Assembly (NCBI GenBank): GCA_025769875.1
Contig: JAGFNK010000034.1
Location: forward strand, 62,001-126,000
Direction of reading: 5' to 3'
DNA: 64,000 nt
From: Russula earlei
Lineage: Eukaryota; Basidiomycota; Agaricomycetes; Russulales; Russulaceae
The notes under the pieces were generated by a model. That model saw only the letters and a program-made list of their open reading frames with translations. It was not told the DNA's origin and ran no database searches. Every line of letters begins with the position of its first letter. The first letter of the stretch is position 1. Both the position numbers and the translations under genes were made by a program. Shown here piece after piece: positions 1 through 10,799 of this stretch.

Positions 1-3000
1 CGCCGACGAGAAGCAGTTTGGTTTAGAGAACGTACGTCGCCTGCATCTCATCTCCATTCTCCTTTGACTCGTTTCATTCCGTAAGTTTGGAAATACATGG
101 TACGTCGTCGCGCTCTGCAAATTTCAATCCCCTCATGAACACGTCCACGCAGTTACGCAAACTCTGTACTCCAGGCACTGTACTTCTGTTCCCCCTTCCG
201 CGACCTTGTCATCCAATCCACCGACATCTCTGCGCCACCAACACCTCCCGCCGTACCTCGACAGGCAAACCCGCCATTACTAACAGCCAACTCTGTCCTC
301 CCCCGTCGTAAATCCGAGCGAGGAAAACCCACGTCCGACCCCACGTCCGTCCCTACCGCCCCGTCCCTCGTTATCCCTTCAGCGCCCCCCACCCTCTTCT
401 CCGCCCTCCGCTCCCTCTACGTCTTCATCTCCAAGAATCCAGCGGACAAGGGCGCAGTTGCGCCACGTGCCTTCATCGACAAGCTCCGGGATGGAAACGA
501 ACTTTTTCGTGGCCTCATGCATCAAGACGCACACGAGTTTCTCAATTACCTTCTCAATAAGATCGTCGAGGAGATACAATACGATAACCACCATAAAGAT
601 ACCGACAAACACGCTTCTTCCTCCAATGCCTTGGGCGAGGACAGTGAGTGCACTTCCAACAATACTTTTTTCCGTGGAACCCCACCCCGCTGAGTGAATC
701 CCATGCTCATTTGGTGACAGTATCTTCCTCCGCGGCGACCTTGGTATCCAACAATGCTGCACCCCTCACTGCATCTTCCGAGTCGTCGCATCAAAGCGGC
801 ACCCTCGTTCATCGGCTCTTCGAAGGTACGCTCACCTCAGAAACCCGCTGTCTGACCTGCGAAACAGTGAGTCCTTGCTGTTGTTTGTTGTTTCCTTGTC
901 TGCTGTCATATCCATCCCGCGCTTGTCGTGTGGTCGTGCTACGCGGATCGCACCCGTCCACTGGCTGATTCCTTGGTACAGGTATCATCCCGCGACGAAT
1001 CATTCCTCGACCTCTCTATTGACATCGAGCAGAATTCGAGTGTCACCGCGTGCTTGCGCCAATTCAGCGCCAGCGAGATGCTGTGCCAGCGGAACAAGTT
1101 TTTTTGTGACAGCTGTTGTGGGCTACAAGAGGCCGAGAAGCGGTACGTCGAGTCGTTTTTCTTAGCACACGTGACAGCTGCTAATGATATCCCTACAGTA
1201 TGAAAATTAAAAGGCTTCCGAATATACTCGCACTCCATCTAAAACGTTTCAAGTACCAAGAAGACTTGAAAAAGTACATCAAGCTCACCTACCGTGTTGC
1301 TTTCCCTCTTGAACTGCGCCTCTTTAACACCATCGACGACGTAGAGGACCCTGATCGACTGTACGAACTTTTCGGAATTGTTGTGCATATCGGCAGGTAT
1401 GTCCCTGTCTACGTGGCGTTCTGCGACGCATTGACTCACCGCTTCGGTTGCAGCGGTCCCCATCACGGGCACTATGTAGCAATTGTTAAAGGGCCCCAGT
1501 CATGGCTGATGTTCGATGACGATAAAATTGAGCCAATCACGGAGGGAGAAATACCCAGATATTTCGGCGATGCCACGGCTGGGAGTGCATATGTGCTTTA
1601 CTACCAAGCGGTGGACCTAGATCCTACGTCTTTAGGCATAAAGCCGTCCGTCCATCCTGCCGTCACCGTCGCAGGCTCACCTGCCAGTGCGACGAATGCA
1701 ACAGTGACCAATGGGCCACTATCGTTCGAGACGCCGGAGCTCTCACTTCCACCCGGGTTGGAGAAGTCATCTGCCCCTTCACCAGCAGCTGCGCCAACAC
1801 GCCATCCTCCAATACCGATTGCCCCATCCTCCCCCTCCCTTGTGACACCGCCGCTTGGCAGCCCCGTAAGGCTCCCGTCTCGCAAAAAGTCGCTTCCTTC
1901 GATTCGCATCCCAGGCACCGGTGAAACTTCGCCCAATCCGGTCACAACTCCGAGTCGACCGCATGGAGGGTTATTCCATCTTCGCAGCTCTCCAAGTCAA
2001 CCGAGAATCCGACCTTCGACATCAGATGGCACCCCCCCGCGGACGACGTCCGAGAGCGCTCCCCCTGTCCCCCTTGTTCCTCTGCGATACGTCAATGGCA
2101 TGGAAGCGAAGGAGAAGGAGAAGGAGAAAGGCGGGGAGAAAGGCGGGGAGAAGGAGAGGGAAGAGGAACGTTCCTCAAAAGAGTTTGATCGCAGGCCAAG
2201 TTTGTGGTTCAGACGGCGGACGGCCAAACCCACAAAGGACGACCGGGAAAAGGAGAAAGAGAAAGACTTGAACGGCAAGGACAAAGACCTGGGCTCATCT
2301 TCTATGAACGCAACTGTCGCCACACCACCGCACGCAACAGTGTCCGCGACGGCGCTCTCAGTGGTACCGTCCCAGTCTGACGGGGCATCGTCCGTATCAG
2401 GCGCAAGCTCCGTATGGCGTCGTGGTAGCGCACGTGTTGGCCACCACGTCAAGCGCCTCTCCGCAACCTACAGCAACACGGCACTTGGTGAAGCGGACGG
2501 CACGGCTGCCGCTGCCAGCTCCTCGGGATCCAGCTCGGCACCATCACACTCTCACCTCCATCCTCACTCCCACCAGCACTACCACGAATCGCCAGGCCAG
2601 CTCCCAGCTGTTTCTGCGACCCCACAAGGCCTCCAGACCGATCGGGAGGCATCTACGCCGTCTTCCACTTCCAGCTCTCCTGCAATCAGACCCACGCTAG
2701 GACAACCCCCACCTTCACAACCATCGAGCAGTGTCAATGGGCTGCTACCGCCTCTTTCTCCATGGGTAGACGCCGACGCTGGCACCTCAGGTAGCCCAAA
2801 TATCCCTGCGTGGCTTATCTCACCTGCGTCGCAGCCGCATGCGCCGAGCGGTAGCGCCGCGCAACCACCTGCTGTACTTCATCATATCGGCGACCCTGCA
2901 TCGATGTTAAACGTTAACCACGACGATGACAACGCCAACGCCAACGGCGCCGGTGACGATCATGAGCACCTACATGTGTTCTCTGGTTTCTTCGCTGGAC

Positions 3001-3410
3001 GACGACATGGACGCCCTCGCTCGTTGCATGGAAGCGGCAGCGGCACGCCGCGTGAGCAAAGCGCCAGCCCGCAAGGAGGACAATCGCCGAAATCCCCCTC
3101 TGGCGCGGAATTGGGCAGCGGAACCCTGCCACACGATACGTCCATCGACGGCAACTCATCCTCATCGACGTCGGCGAAGGGGAAAGAGAAAGAGTTGACG
3201 AGACCACGACGCAAGTTGAGTCTCTCGGCGCCCTTGTTCGGGCTTGGGCTCGGGCTTGGCATGGGAGGGCGGGACAAGGACCGCGATCACCATCATCAGC
3301 ATCCTCCGGTGAAGAAGGAGGATGCGAAAAAGACTCATAAATTTCGCCCGCCGAGCTCGTTCTTCGGCTCAGGAGGCTCGACCGCACCGTTGGCTAGCAG
3401 TGTGCCATGA
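1..3410 (+). CDS. Ubiquitin carboxyl-terminal hydrolase, USP12/USP46 (fungal CreB/Ubp9/Ubp13) type, 5' partial
   Basis: Removes ubiquitin from proteins; in filamentous fungi this family (CreB) works with a WD40 partner in carbon catabolite control. Exons: <1-31, 86-99, 153-643, 721-866, 982-1142, 1199-1396, 1454-3410, all in phase (about 998 residues seen). The Cys box GNTCYANSVLQ spans a 14-bp micro-exon whose last two bases start the catalytic Cys codon. [11 protein letters not shown], the zinc-type pair CLTCE and CDSC, and the His box HGHYVAIVK follow in family order. After the catalytic domain, which ends near position 1620, comes a tail of about 590 residues rich in Ser, Pro and Gly, with a Lys/Glu-rich repeat near 2100-2170; it looks disordered. 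The N-terminus lies outside the window. Family assignment is firm; the exact orthologue is inferred. Confidence 0.93.
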
Positions 3411-3687
3411 GTGGGTGCTGCCTGAAACACCCTTCCACCCTCCCCCCCCCCCCTCCCCGTCACAAAATCCTGTACCTCTGGACTCTTCCATTATTGGCGT
3501 TCTCTGTTACACACCCTCTTTTCTCGATCATCACTTGTATGCATGTACGTACGTATACCAACTGTCGTTTAGGCAGGATTGATATAGCATACCAGGTACT
3601 TTACAGCTTCCATCTCAACTCCGTGGATAATGATGTGTATTCGCATTATATATGCACTACCACCACCAGTTCTGCAGTTGTTCTTTC

Positions 3688-5255
3688 TCACTCGTCAAGA
3701 GGGATATCCTCGACTGTATCATAGAAATCCCGCGCTATGCGTTTTTGCACATCGAGGCTGCTCTCTTCCTGGATCGGTGGATTTCCATTGCGTACACGAA
3801 TCAGTTGTGGGTCAAGTTCGAGTGCCCCAGACGTACCGGGGTTCCTGCCACGCCACGGATAACGAGGTAGCGCCGGCCAGTGAGAACGGCTTCCGTCACG
3901 ATGCCGTCGTGCGGGGCGTCCTTGGAGCCTGTGACGAAGGCGCCTGCTTCTTGTGCGATCACGATGCCCGCCTTCGCAAACAGAAATGAGCCAACCTCCA
4001 CTGAACCGCCGGGGCTGGAAAGATTGATTACAACGCACGCATACATCCCATGGCCTAACGGAATCGTCATCCCCGACATTGTCAGCGCCAATAGACCCGG
4101 GACAAGTAAAAGAGACGTACCAGCACCCGATCTCCCTACAAACGCGAACCAGAAAAAAAAAAAAAGGGCATAATGTCGAACCGAGAACAGACAGGTGAGG
4201 TCACCCCGCATAATAATTGTGGAAGGAAGGGAAGGCCGATGAACGCGGCCCGTCCTCGAGGCAAACGCACCAATACATGTCCAGCGCGCCTTGCGCGACT
4301 AGAGCAAAGTTCAGCGCAGCGCTCCCGACAGACCGTAACGAGTGCGCCATGACGCCGCGCGGCGGTGCGCCGGCAAGGCGCGCAAAGCTATCCGCCTTGC
4401 AGCGTATGGGCTCCTGCGCGCGATCCGAGCCCCACTCGACGGCGATGAGCGCACTCGCCAGTCCGGGCAGCGGCCTTGCCGGCGCGAGCGGGAGGCGCTG
4501 CGCGGGGGGCGCGGCCGCACTGGCAGGCGTAGGGCGGCTGTCGTCGATGATGCTACCGGCGACATCGGTGCCACCACATTGACCGTTGGGCGCGGCGGGC
4601 GTGCGGGTGTGCAGGAAGGAGCCCGCACCGCGCACGCCTGTGTAGAGGTGCTCGAGGAAGGGGTTGTAGATCACGCCCAGGACGGGCACGCGTTGGTCGA
4701 TCAGGCCTAGGGAGACGCACGCGTATGGGAAGCCGTGCACGAAGTTCGTCGTGCCGTCTGCGCATGGCGTCGCGCCCCCGGGTCCAGGAAGGGGAATGCG
4801 GGTGGTTGGTGATAAGATCGGAGTGATGGAAAGGGCGAAGGACGCTACCGATGGGATCGACGCAAAACGTCGGCATGTCTGTGAGGGGTGGACGAGTCCC
4901 GGAGGAGTACGATTCTTCGCCGATGCTAAAGAAGAAGTGCGCGTGGTGCGAGAGACCGGACAGACGATTCAGTCAACCTATCTTCCGTTTCCCCCTACTC
5001 AAGGGATCACGGAACGGTACACTACAACTGGAAATGCGGATACGTGCGAGCGATCTCGCTCCGGACAAGCTCCTCGACCTTGATGTCGTACTCGGTCACA
5101 AGATCGACGGCGTTCTTTTTCTCCCCGATGCTACCTGCGCCCGCGCGTTGGATCGCATACGAGCCCTCGAGCATGAGAGCCCCAGCTTTACGCGCAAGCT
5201 GGATCGTGAAGCCGAGAATATCCTGCAGATCTGTGGCCTTGAGTGGACTAGGCAT
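3688..5255 (-). CDS. Inositol-1-monophosphatase
   Basis: Hydrolyses inositol monophosphate to myo-inositol with Mg2+ in the cytosol. Exons on the complement: 5026-5255, 4849-4925, 4271-4757, 4121-4135, 4039-4054, 3837-3971, 3688-3768; phases agree throughout (346 residues). Seen: VTEYD, the metal-binding FIGEES loop, [12 protein letters not shown] (motif A, split by an intron) and [16 protein letters not shown] (motif B). Motif B is assembled from two micro-exons of 15 and 16 bp plus the next exon. An Ala/Pro-rich insert near the middle is longer than in animal enzymes. The start at 5255 (MPSPLKATD) is the first Met in frame before a conserved helix. It converges with the upstream deubiquitinase. 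Function is well supported. Confidence 0.93.
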
Positions 5256-5690
5256 GTTTGAGGATGAGGAGGGAGAAGGAAGGGTTGGCGGCAAGGGCAC
5301 GTGCAAACAGGAGACCATCCCTTGTCGAGGCCCATCCAACCTCATGCCAGCCTCAAACTGAGAACGTACCAGGATCAACGCCGGTAGGCTCTCTCTATGC
5401 ACCATTCTCCCGGCCACCTTTCAACCTGTTTGTTTCCGTAGATCCCAACAACTGGAAGTGGAAACGCGGCAGTTGGCTTGAAGGCCCCGTTAGTTGGACG
5501 GTCTTCGCAGACGAGGTGCGGAAGTTTCGACCCAAGACTGAAACCTTCGATCTGGGCAGCCTTGCATCTCTGTACAACACCACTGCGCTCGTTCGCGAGT
5601 GTTACCGAGAGGCGGAGAGAGTCGTTTGGCATCAAACAGTCAACTCCCGCCGCCGAAAAGGGATTATTTTTTTCCGGTCAACCTGGGATC
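5256..5690. other. Intergenic stretch upstream of the inositol monophosphatase
   Basis: Presumed promoter side of the minus-strand inositol monophosphatase. CpG content is still gene-like. A 145-codon open frame at 5258-5695 (+) has no recognisable motif and is not called as a gene. Around 5690 the base composition changes sharply to the CpG-poor DNA that follows. Confidence 0.5.
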
Positions 5691-7351
5691 AGTAAGCACT
5701 TATTTCTGCAGTTGTTGCTATGCAAAGCAGAAGCAGTTTCTCCAGGCAAAAAATACTTCCTTTGGTACCTCCTCATCTGCCACTTGCAGGACAACCAATT
5801 CATTGTTGATGCACATGGCCCAATCCTTTTTTTTTTCTTTTTCCTTGGTGGTGTCTATGTGCTTGTGGACCCTGTGTATTCAGAAGACCTTCCCATAAAT
5901 TCCAAAGGTGGTTTTGTATGTCTTCTTTTTGACACTCCTAGCACAGCCTCTCCCATCCCACCAGTGGTGTATTGCCCACTATGTTTCCCCATACAGACCA
6001 TGTCTCCAAACCATGCACATTACTCTACTTGGCTCAAGCATTGGTGGCCACTTATCATTGCCTTCCTGATCTGGTCTATGGAAGAACTGAAGAGGGGGTA
6101 TGAGATTTTTGACCCCTATTTTTCCTTGGAAATGCCAACTCTTTCTCAGATTAGGATAAAGATTTCAAAGCTCACTTGGAGCAATACTTAGTTCTTCAAA
6201 CCAAATGATGTACTTGATATGACTTTGAACGCGGAGCGCTTGCAGAACTCCACTAGCCCATCCCACTGATGCAGATCTGATTCACTTTCACTTTGCACAT
6301 ATCAGATCACTCTATGGGGACAACCCACCAGAGCTTGAGAAAGTGATAATGCTGTCATGTATTTTGGATAATTGCCTGGGACATCTTTCAAGCTGTACTC
6401 TCAGACTTTCAGAACACCTATAATCACAATATGTCCACACTCAATGAGTCACCCAAAGAACTCAAGGCAATGCTGCATATGGCCAAGCAGTGTGAGAAGC
6501 TCTCAATGAATCAGCCTTCCCTTTGCATCATTGTCATCAAATCTTGTCACAAGATTGGGCACCAGGTGGATTGGGTCATTGACTTCAGGTTTGTCTGGAT
6601 AGTGAGGGTGGTCATGCTCAAATTTCAGGAGAAGCTCATCTTGGATCTCAAATCTGTTACCTGAGGGGCAACACTTGCATCCTGGTTTTTTGAGGCCTAT
6701 GCCCATAGGAAGATTGTAGCCACATCAATGATTAGCCACTGAGGGAAATGACATATTATTATAATCCTCCCAAGTTTGTCTTCCAGTCAGCCAGGTTGTC
6801 ACAGCCATCAACTGTAGCAATGATATCACTGAGAAGTAACTAGATAGCAGCTGTAATTGACCTCAGTCTTGGAATCAAGACTGAGGTATGATGGAATAAA
6901 GGTATCATACATTATATACTTGCATTAGACAGGATAGCGACAGCAATGGTTCCCAAATTTCAGGAGTATAAGGAAGAACTTGAACCTGTGCGTGCGCAAG
7001 CTTTCAAAGCCAGGGCTGGCCTCAGCTCATTAACAATGCATTTTTGGCCCCGACTGGACACACTTGGACTTTTTTGTCCCTTGTTTGCCAACAGAAAATG
7101 TTCCAATGACTGTTTTGTGGAAATGCATTTTTTATTTGGCAGATCTGCTCAACACACCAGCACAATGAAGGGTGCCCAGACATGCAGGTGGTGTTTCTCC
7201 CTGTTGTGTTGCTGATAATTACACAGTCGTTGAGATCCTGTAGGCTGTTCCCAGCACTTGGCACTCTGCCAAGTACATGAGACGATCCATAGCCAGGCAG
7301 AGCACAGCATGGTCAAGGCACATGGAGGCAACCTACTGTACAGAAGAAGTA
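5690..7351. repeat. CpG-poor decayed repeat of unidentified family
   Basis: Composition differs from the neighbouring genes: CpG is scarce, TpG and CpA are abundant, and all frames are broken by stops. The longest frame (to 6191, +) matches no family I recognise. The stretch ends at the TA that duplicates around the pogo-like element beginning at 7352, so that element probably inserted at its right edge. I read it as an old methylated and deaminated mobile-element relic, by inference from composition only. Confidence 0.45.
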
Positions 7352-7406
7352 CTGTCACTGACCCACCAACCATGCAGCTTACCTAAGGTACCTAGCACTC
7401 AGTCAG
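7352..7406 (+). repeat. Left terminal inverted repeat of the pogo-like element
   Basis: Starts CTGTCACTGACCCACCAACC and pairs with the reverse complement of 10704-10758 with four mismatches. It contains the palindromic stretch CTAAGGTACCTAG. TA precedes it. Confidence 0.9.
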
Positions 7407-7738
7407 AATTTGTAGACACACTGAAAATGATGATCTTGATTTCTTTCAAATGGGGGGTGAAAGTAGTGATTAATGTGAATCCACCCATGTTTTTTTTTGT
7501 CAGAATATACCCATTTGATGTTTTCCCCTTCCTCATGTTTTTGGAGAGATGTCATGCAGAATGGTAGAGTTCAAGTTGGTGCTTCAAACCGGCATCCTTG
7601 GCTAATCACATGTCTCTAAGCCATCCTCATCCTCTCATTAGCCCCAGCGATCGCTGTAACACTCTTCTGCTCCTGCATTGCAGTGTAATAAACTGTTTCA
7701 TTGATGCCACCCATCTGCACAAAGCAATCATGCTGGAC

Positions 7739-10551
7739 AGATGATGCATATGAGGACCAAATTCAAGGAGCAATCACCAAGTGGCAGGAGGGCCGCTTCA
7801 AAAGTAGATGAGCAGCTGCAATTGCCCACAATGTGAGGAGCAGTCATTTGGTTCTCTAACGCTTATAAATTCCCTTAGGTTCCTCTTCAGACACTCAGTG
7901 ATCGCATCAATGGGCATTGTCACAAGAAGGATGCAAATGTGACTCAGCAACTGCTCTTGAAGGAACAGGAGGGCATGCTAGTTTCCTGGGTAGGCCACCA
8001 GGCCTTGATTGCTAAACCAATGGACCAGAACAATGTCAAATCTCTTGGGTATGACATGTCTGGCATCATCCCAGGCAAGAACTGGCACTGCCGTTTCCAG
8101 AAGTGGCACCTGGAGCTAGTTAAGCAGGTCTATGACAAGCACCCAAACCTCCCACCAGAGCACATCTGGAACATGGATGAGAAGGGTTTGCAGCTTGGTG
8201 GAGGCCACAAATGGTACAAAAAATATTTTCACCTATGCACCCTCAAGAAAAGCAAATTTTATGGCATGCATTCTGATTCCCTCAAACTTGTCACCATCAT
8301 CGAGTGTATTTTGCCCTCCGGGTTGTCTGTTCCCCCAGTGTTTGTCCTTTCAAACAGGCCTCTCCTGGTCCACTGCAAATCTGATCTGGATGCCCCAATT
8401 GGGGGGATTGCCACATCCCAAAACAGGTGGATGGACAACAAAATCAGTTTGTCGTGGTTCCACTATGCCTTCATTCCCTTCGCTCTGGACCACAAGGTCA
8501 CTGATGACCCTGTTGTCCTTTTTGTTGATGGTCACAACTCTCACAAGACTGACAGATTCCAGGTGCTTGCATACCAACACAACATCATCATCGTTGCCTT
8601 CCCCTCCAAGTGCACACACAAGCTCTAACTACTCGATGTCAAAGTTTTTTGCCACACACAGCAGAACTGGTCTATTCATTGTGACCACCACATCTGTGAA
8701 AACATTCCCATCATGTGTTACAACATCATTGTTGAGTACATGAAGGTGCGCACTCAGACAATGACCCACAAGCTCCTCATGTCTGTGTTCTCCTCCACCA
8801 GCATCCACCCCTTCAACCCCCTCCATCTTCATTGAGGCCAATTTTGCACCTTCCAAAGCTTACTCCACTGCTCAGCACATCCCAATCTCATTTCCTGTCA
8901 ATGTTCCCTCATCCTCCCCCCTTCCCTCTGAGTCCTCTGACTGGGATGGCTCAGATACCAATGAGGGCATGCAAGATGACAAGCATGCACAAGACAGTCT
9001 TGATGTAATGGACAAAGACCCAGTCACATTTGACTAGGACACAGAGTCCGATGACTTGGACTTCATGCCACTGCCAGACCATGTGAATGACTCACCACCA
9101 CCATGTTTGTGTTCTCCTTCTGTCATGCCTTCTGCAACCCCCCCCACCCCTTCACCAGCTCCCCTCACTTCACGTCCACATGTCTCACTTAATTTGGCTC
9201 CATCCTCTTCCTTGCCTACAACGGACAATGAATGCACTTCAGCTATTATGCAAAATGTGTCAGAGCATCCATGTGACATGTCCACCAGCTGAGACCCTCT
9301 CTGGCTCATCCCCCCCTTCACTCGCTCTCAAAGGGCAAGTTCTTCCCCTGCGATGTCTCTCTCAATCGCATTTGGTTCTCACCACACACCAATCCCCACT
9401 ACATTCCAGGAGATGAGTTCAGAGCTCTCTCAACTCCAGTTGACGGTGGAGCTGATGGGAAGGGAGATCCTTCAAGCCAGGACAGAGACCAGCTCCAGTA
9501 ACGCACACTGCACCATCATGAAGCATGCAGCATCTGATGCCAGGACAGAGTTGGAAAATCAGAAGCACAAGACGTGCCATTCTGTGAAGACAAGCGCGTG
9601 TTTTGTTGCCCATCCTGAAGTTGAGGCACAGTGGCTCACTGAACAGGAAGAGAAGGCCTGGCTCACAAGAGAGGCTGCTGAGAAGGCAGCTCAAAAGTCA
9701 ACCAATGAAGCAGCTTGCTGTTAAGATTCTCTTGACTCTTGAACTGTCGTCTGTTTCTGCTGACTCATCTGTGATTACTCATGTGCCCGCTTATCAATCT
9801 GGCTTAGTGATGGCTTACTGATTGGCTTACTGATTGCTTACTGATTGCTTACTGATTGCTTACTGATTGCTTACTGATTGCTAGGAAAGAATGACTCACG
9901 CGTGAGTCATTTCTAACATTCTGAATTGCGCTTTCTGTATTTGGATACTACTGGTTCTCAGCTATGTACACCCCGAGTTTCATACGAATCGGATCAGTAG
10001 TTATTGAGATATCGTATAAATAGTCTGTAGTACCAAGAAGTCAAGCCTTACGCTCGACTTACACCTTTTGCCAAGATAACTATCTTGTCACACGATCTAA
10101 AAACAAAACTATAGTGCAGACTCTAACTGAAAGAGGCCCCTCTCTTTTCTACATTCAATCTTCCTGAGATAATATCAAAGGGTTCGAAGTCTAGTGCTTG
10201 AACTATATCAAGCAACTCTTTCACCAGAAGAGTCGGTACTAAGATCTGTCAGATCTTAACACTCGCAATGCACAAATCTCAGAGGACATACAGTCTAAGG
10301 TTTTCAATGGTGAGTCTCAATGTCTATTTACAATGATGCACTCATGTTTTACAGAACCACTTTCCTCATATAAACACAAAGACGACCTTATCCCACTCTC
10401 TGGTGCGCTTGGACTCAAGATGTCAGGCACTGTCAATGAGCTGGTTTGCCAGCTCAAGTCCCACCTCAAAGCGCATGTGGGCCTTTGTGATCATCCTCAA
10501 TTTGCTGGGCTCTTCCTTCAAGGCAGGCAGAATCGGATCAAGAGTGTTTAG
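7739..10551 (+). pseudogene. DDE transposase (pogo/Tigger, CENP-B related), broken
   Basis: Near 7740 is a helix-turn-helix start (DDAYEDQIQGAITKWQEGRF) interrupted by TGA at 7810. The longest open part (7939-8628) holds the catalytic core: HIWNMDEKG with the first acidic residue, and PVVLFVDGHNSH with the second. TAA at 8626 stands where a conserved Gln precedes LLDV. EYMKVRTQTMT follows, then a one-base shift near 8817 in a C run, TAG at 9035, and a charged coiled-coil tail to 9718. An LTR then interrupts, and the frame resumes at 10264 (ARNAQISEDIQSKVF), crosses a likely intron (about 10311-10358), and ends with a SAP-like KDDLIPLSGALGL segment at 10551. The three stop codons are all of the C-to-T kind. 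It cannot encode an active enzyme as it stands. Confidence 0.88.
9719..10261. mobile_element. Solo LTR of a retrotransposon, inserted in the transposase gene
   Basis: 543 bp with ends TGTTAAGAT and ATCTTAACA, the TG...CA inverted ends of an LTR. Flanks are CTTGC (9714-9718) and CTCGC (10262-10266), a 5-bp target duplication with one C/T change. Removing the LTR plus one duplication rejoins the transposase frame as EAA-RNAQISED. Inside: six or more copies of the 11-mer TTACTGATTGC (about 9814-9881), a perfect palindrome at 9890-9911 made of ATGACTCACG facing its complement, and TATAAATAG near 10015. No internal retrotransposon coding sequence remains, so this is a recombined solo LTR. Orientation is not certain. 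Confidence 0.88.
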
Positions 10552-10703
10552 TTAATTCCTGTATGCACACAGTATTACATTGTCTTTTTTCCTTGCCCCC
10601 GACCCCAAACCTCCAATTGCAGTGATTTTACCTGTCTCATCAACAATGTAAGGTTCAAACAGCACTTCAAAGTTTTCATTACATGTCTGGTGACTATGTG
10701 TGA

Positions 10704-10758
10704 CTGACCGAGTGCTAGGTACCTTAAGTAAGCTGCACGGTTGGTGGGTCGGTGACAG
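10704..10758 (-). repeat. Right terminal inverted repeat of the pogo-like element
   Basis: Reverse complement of the left repeat with four transitions. It retains three CpGs that are TpG or CpA in the left copy, so it is closer to the original sequence. TA follows at 10759-10760. An open frame runs across it on the minus strand but is incidental. Confidence 0.9.
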
Positions 10759-10799
10759 TAGTACCATGGACTGGCGGCCACCCCGCAAGCGAGCCTCCA

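Larger units (their letters stand above)
7352..10758 (+). mobile_element. pogo-like (Tc1/mariner superfamily) DNA transposon, degenerate
   Basis: Bounded by 55-bp terminal inverted repeats (7352-7406 and 10704-10758) that begin CTGTCAC and match at 51 of 55 positions. TA lies directly outside both ends (7350-7351 and 10759-10760), the target duplication expected for Tc1/mariner elements. Inside is a DDE transposase pseudogene. Without the 543-bp LTR and its 5-bp target duplication the element is 2,859 bp. All four repeat mismatches are transitions; three of them are CpG in the right copy and TpG or CpA in the left copy. Confidence 0.9.

Noticed and set aside
5478..6191. 237-codon plus-strand frame
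   Set aside because: It straddles the change from gene-like to CpG-poor DNA, has no motif, and includes a poly-Phe run from a T-tract; not a gene.
9814..9881. Short regularly repeated units as a possible CRISPR-like array
   Set aside because: The 11-bp units are in direct contact without spacers, in a eukaryotic LTR; a plain tandem repeat.
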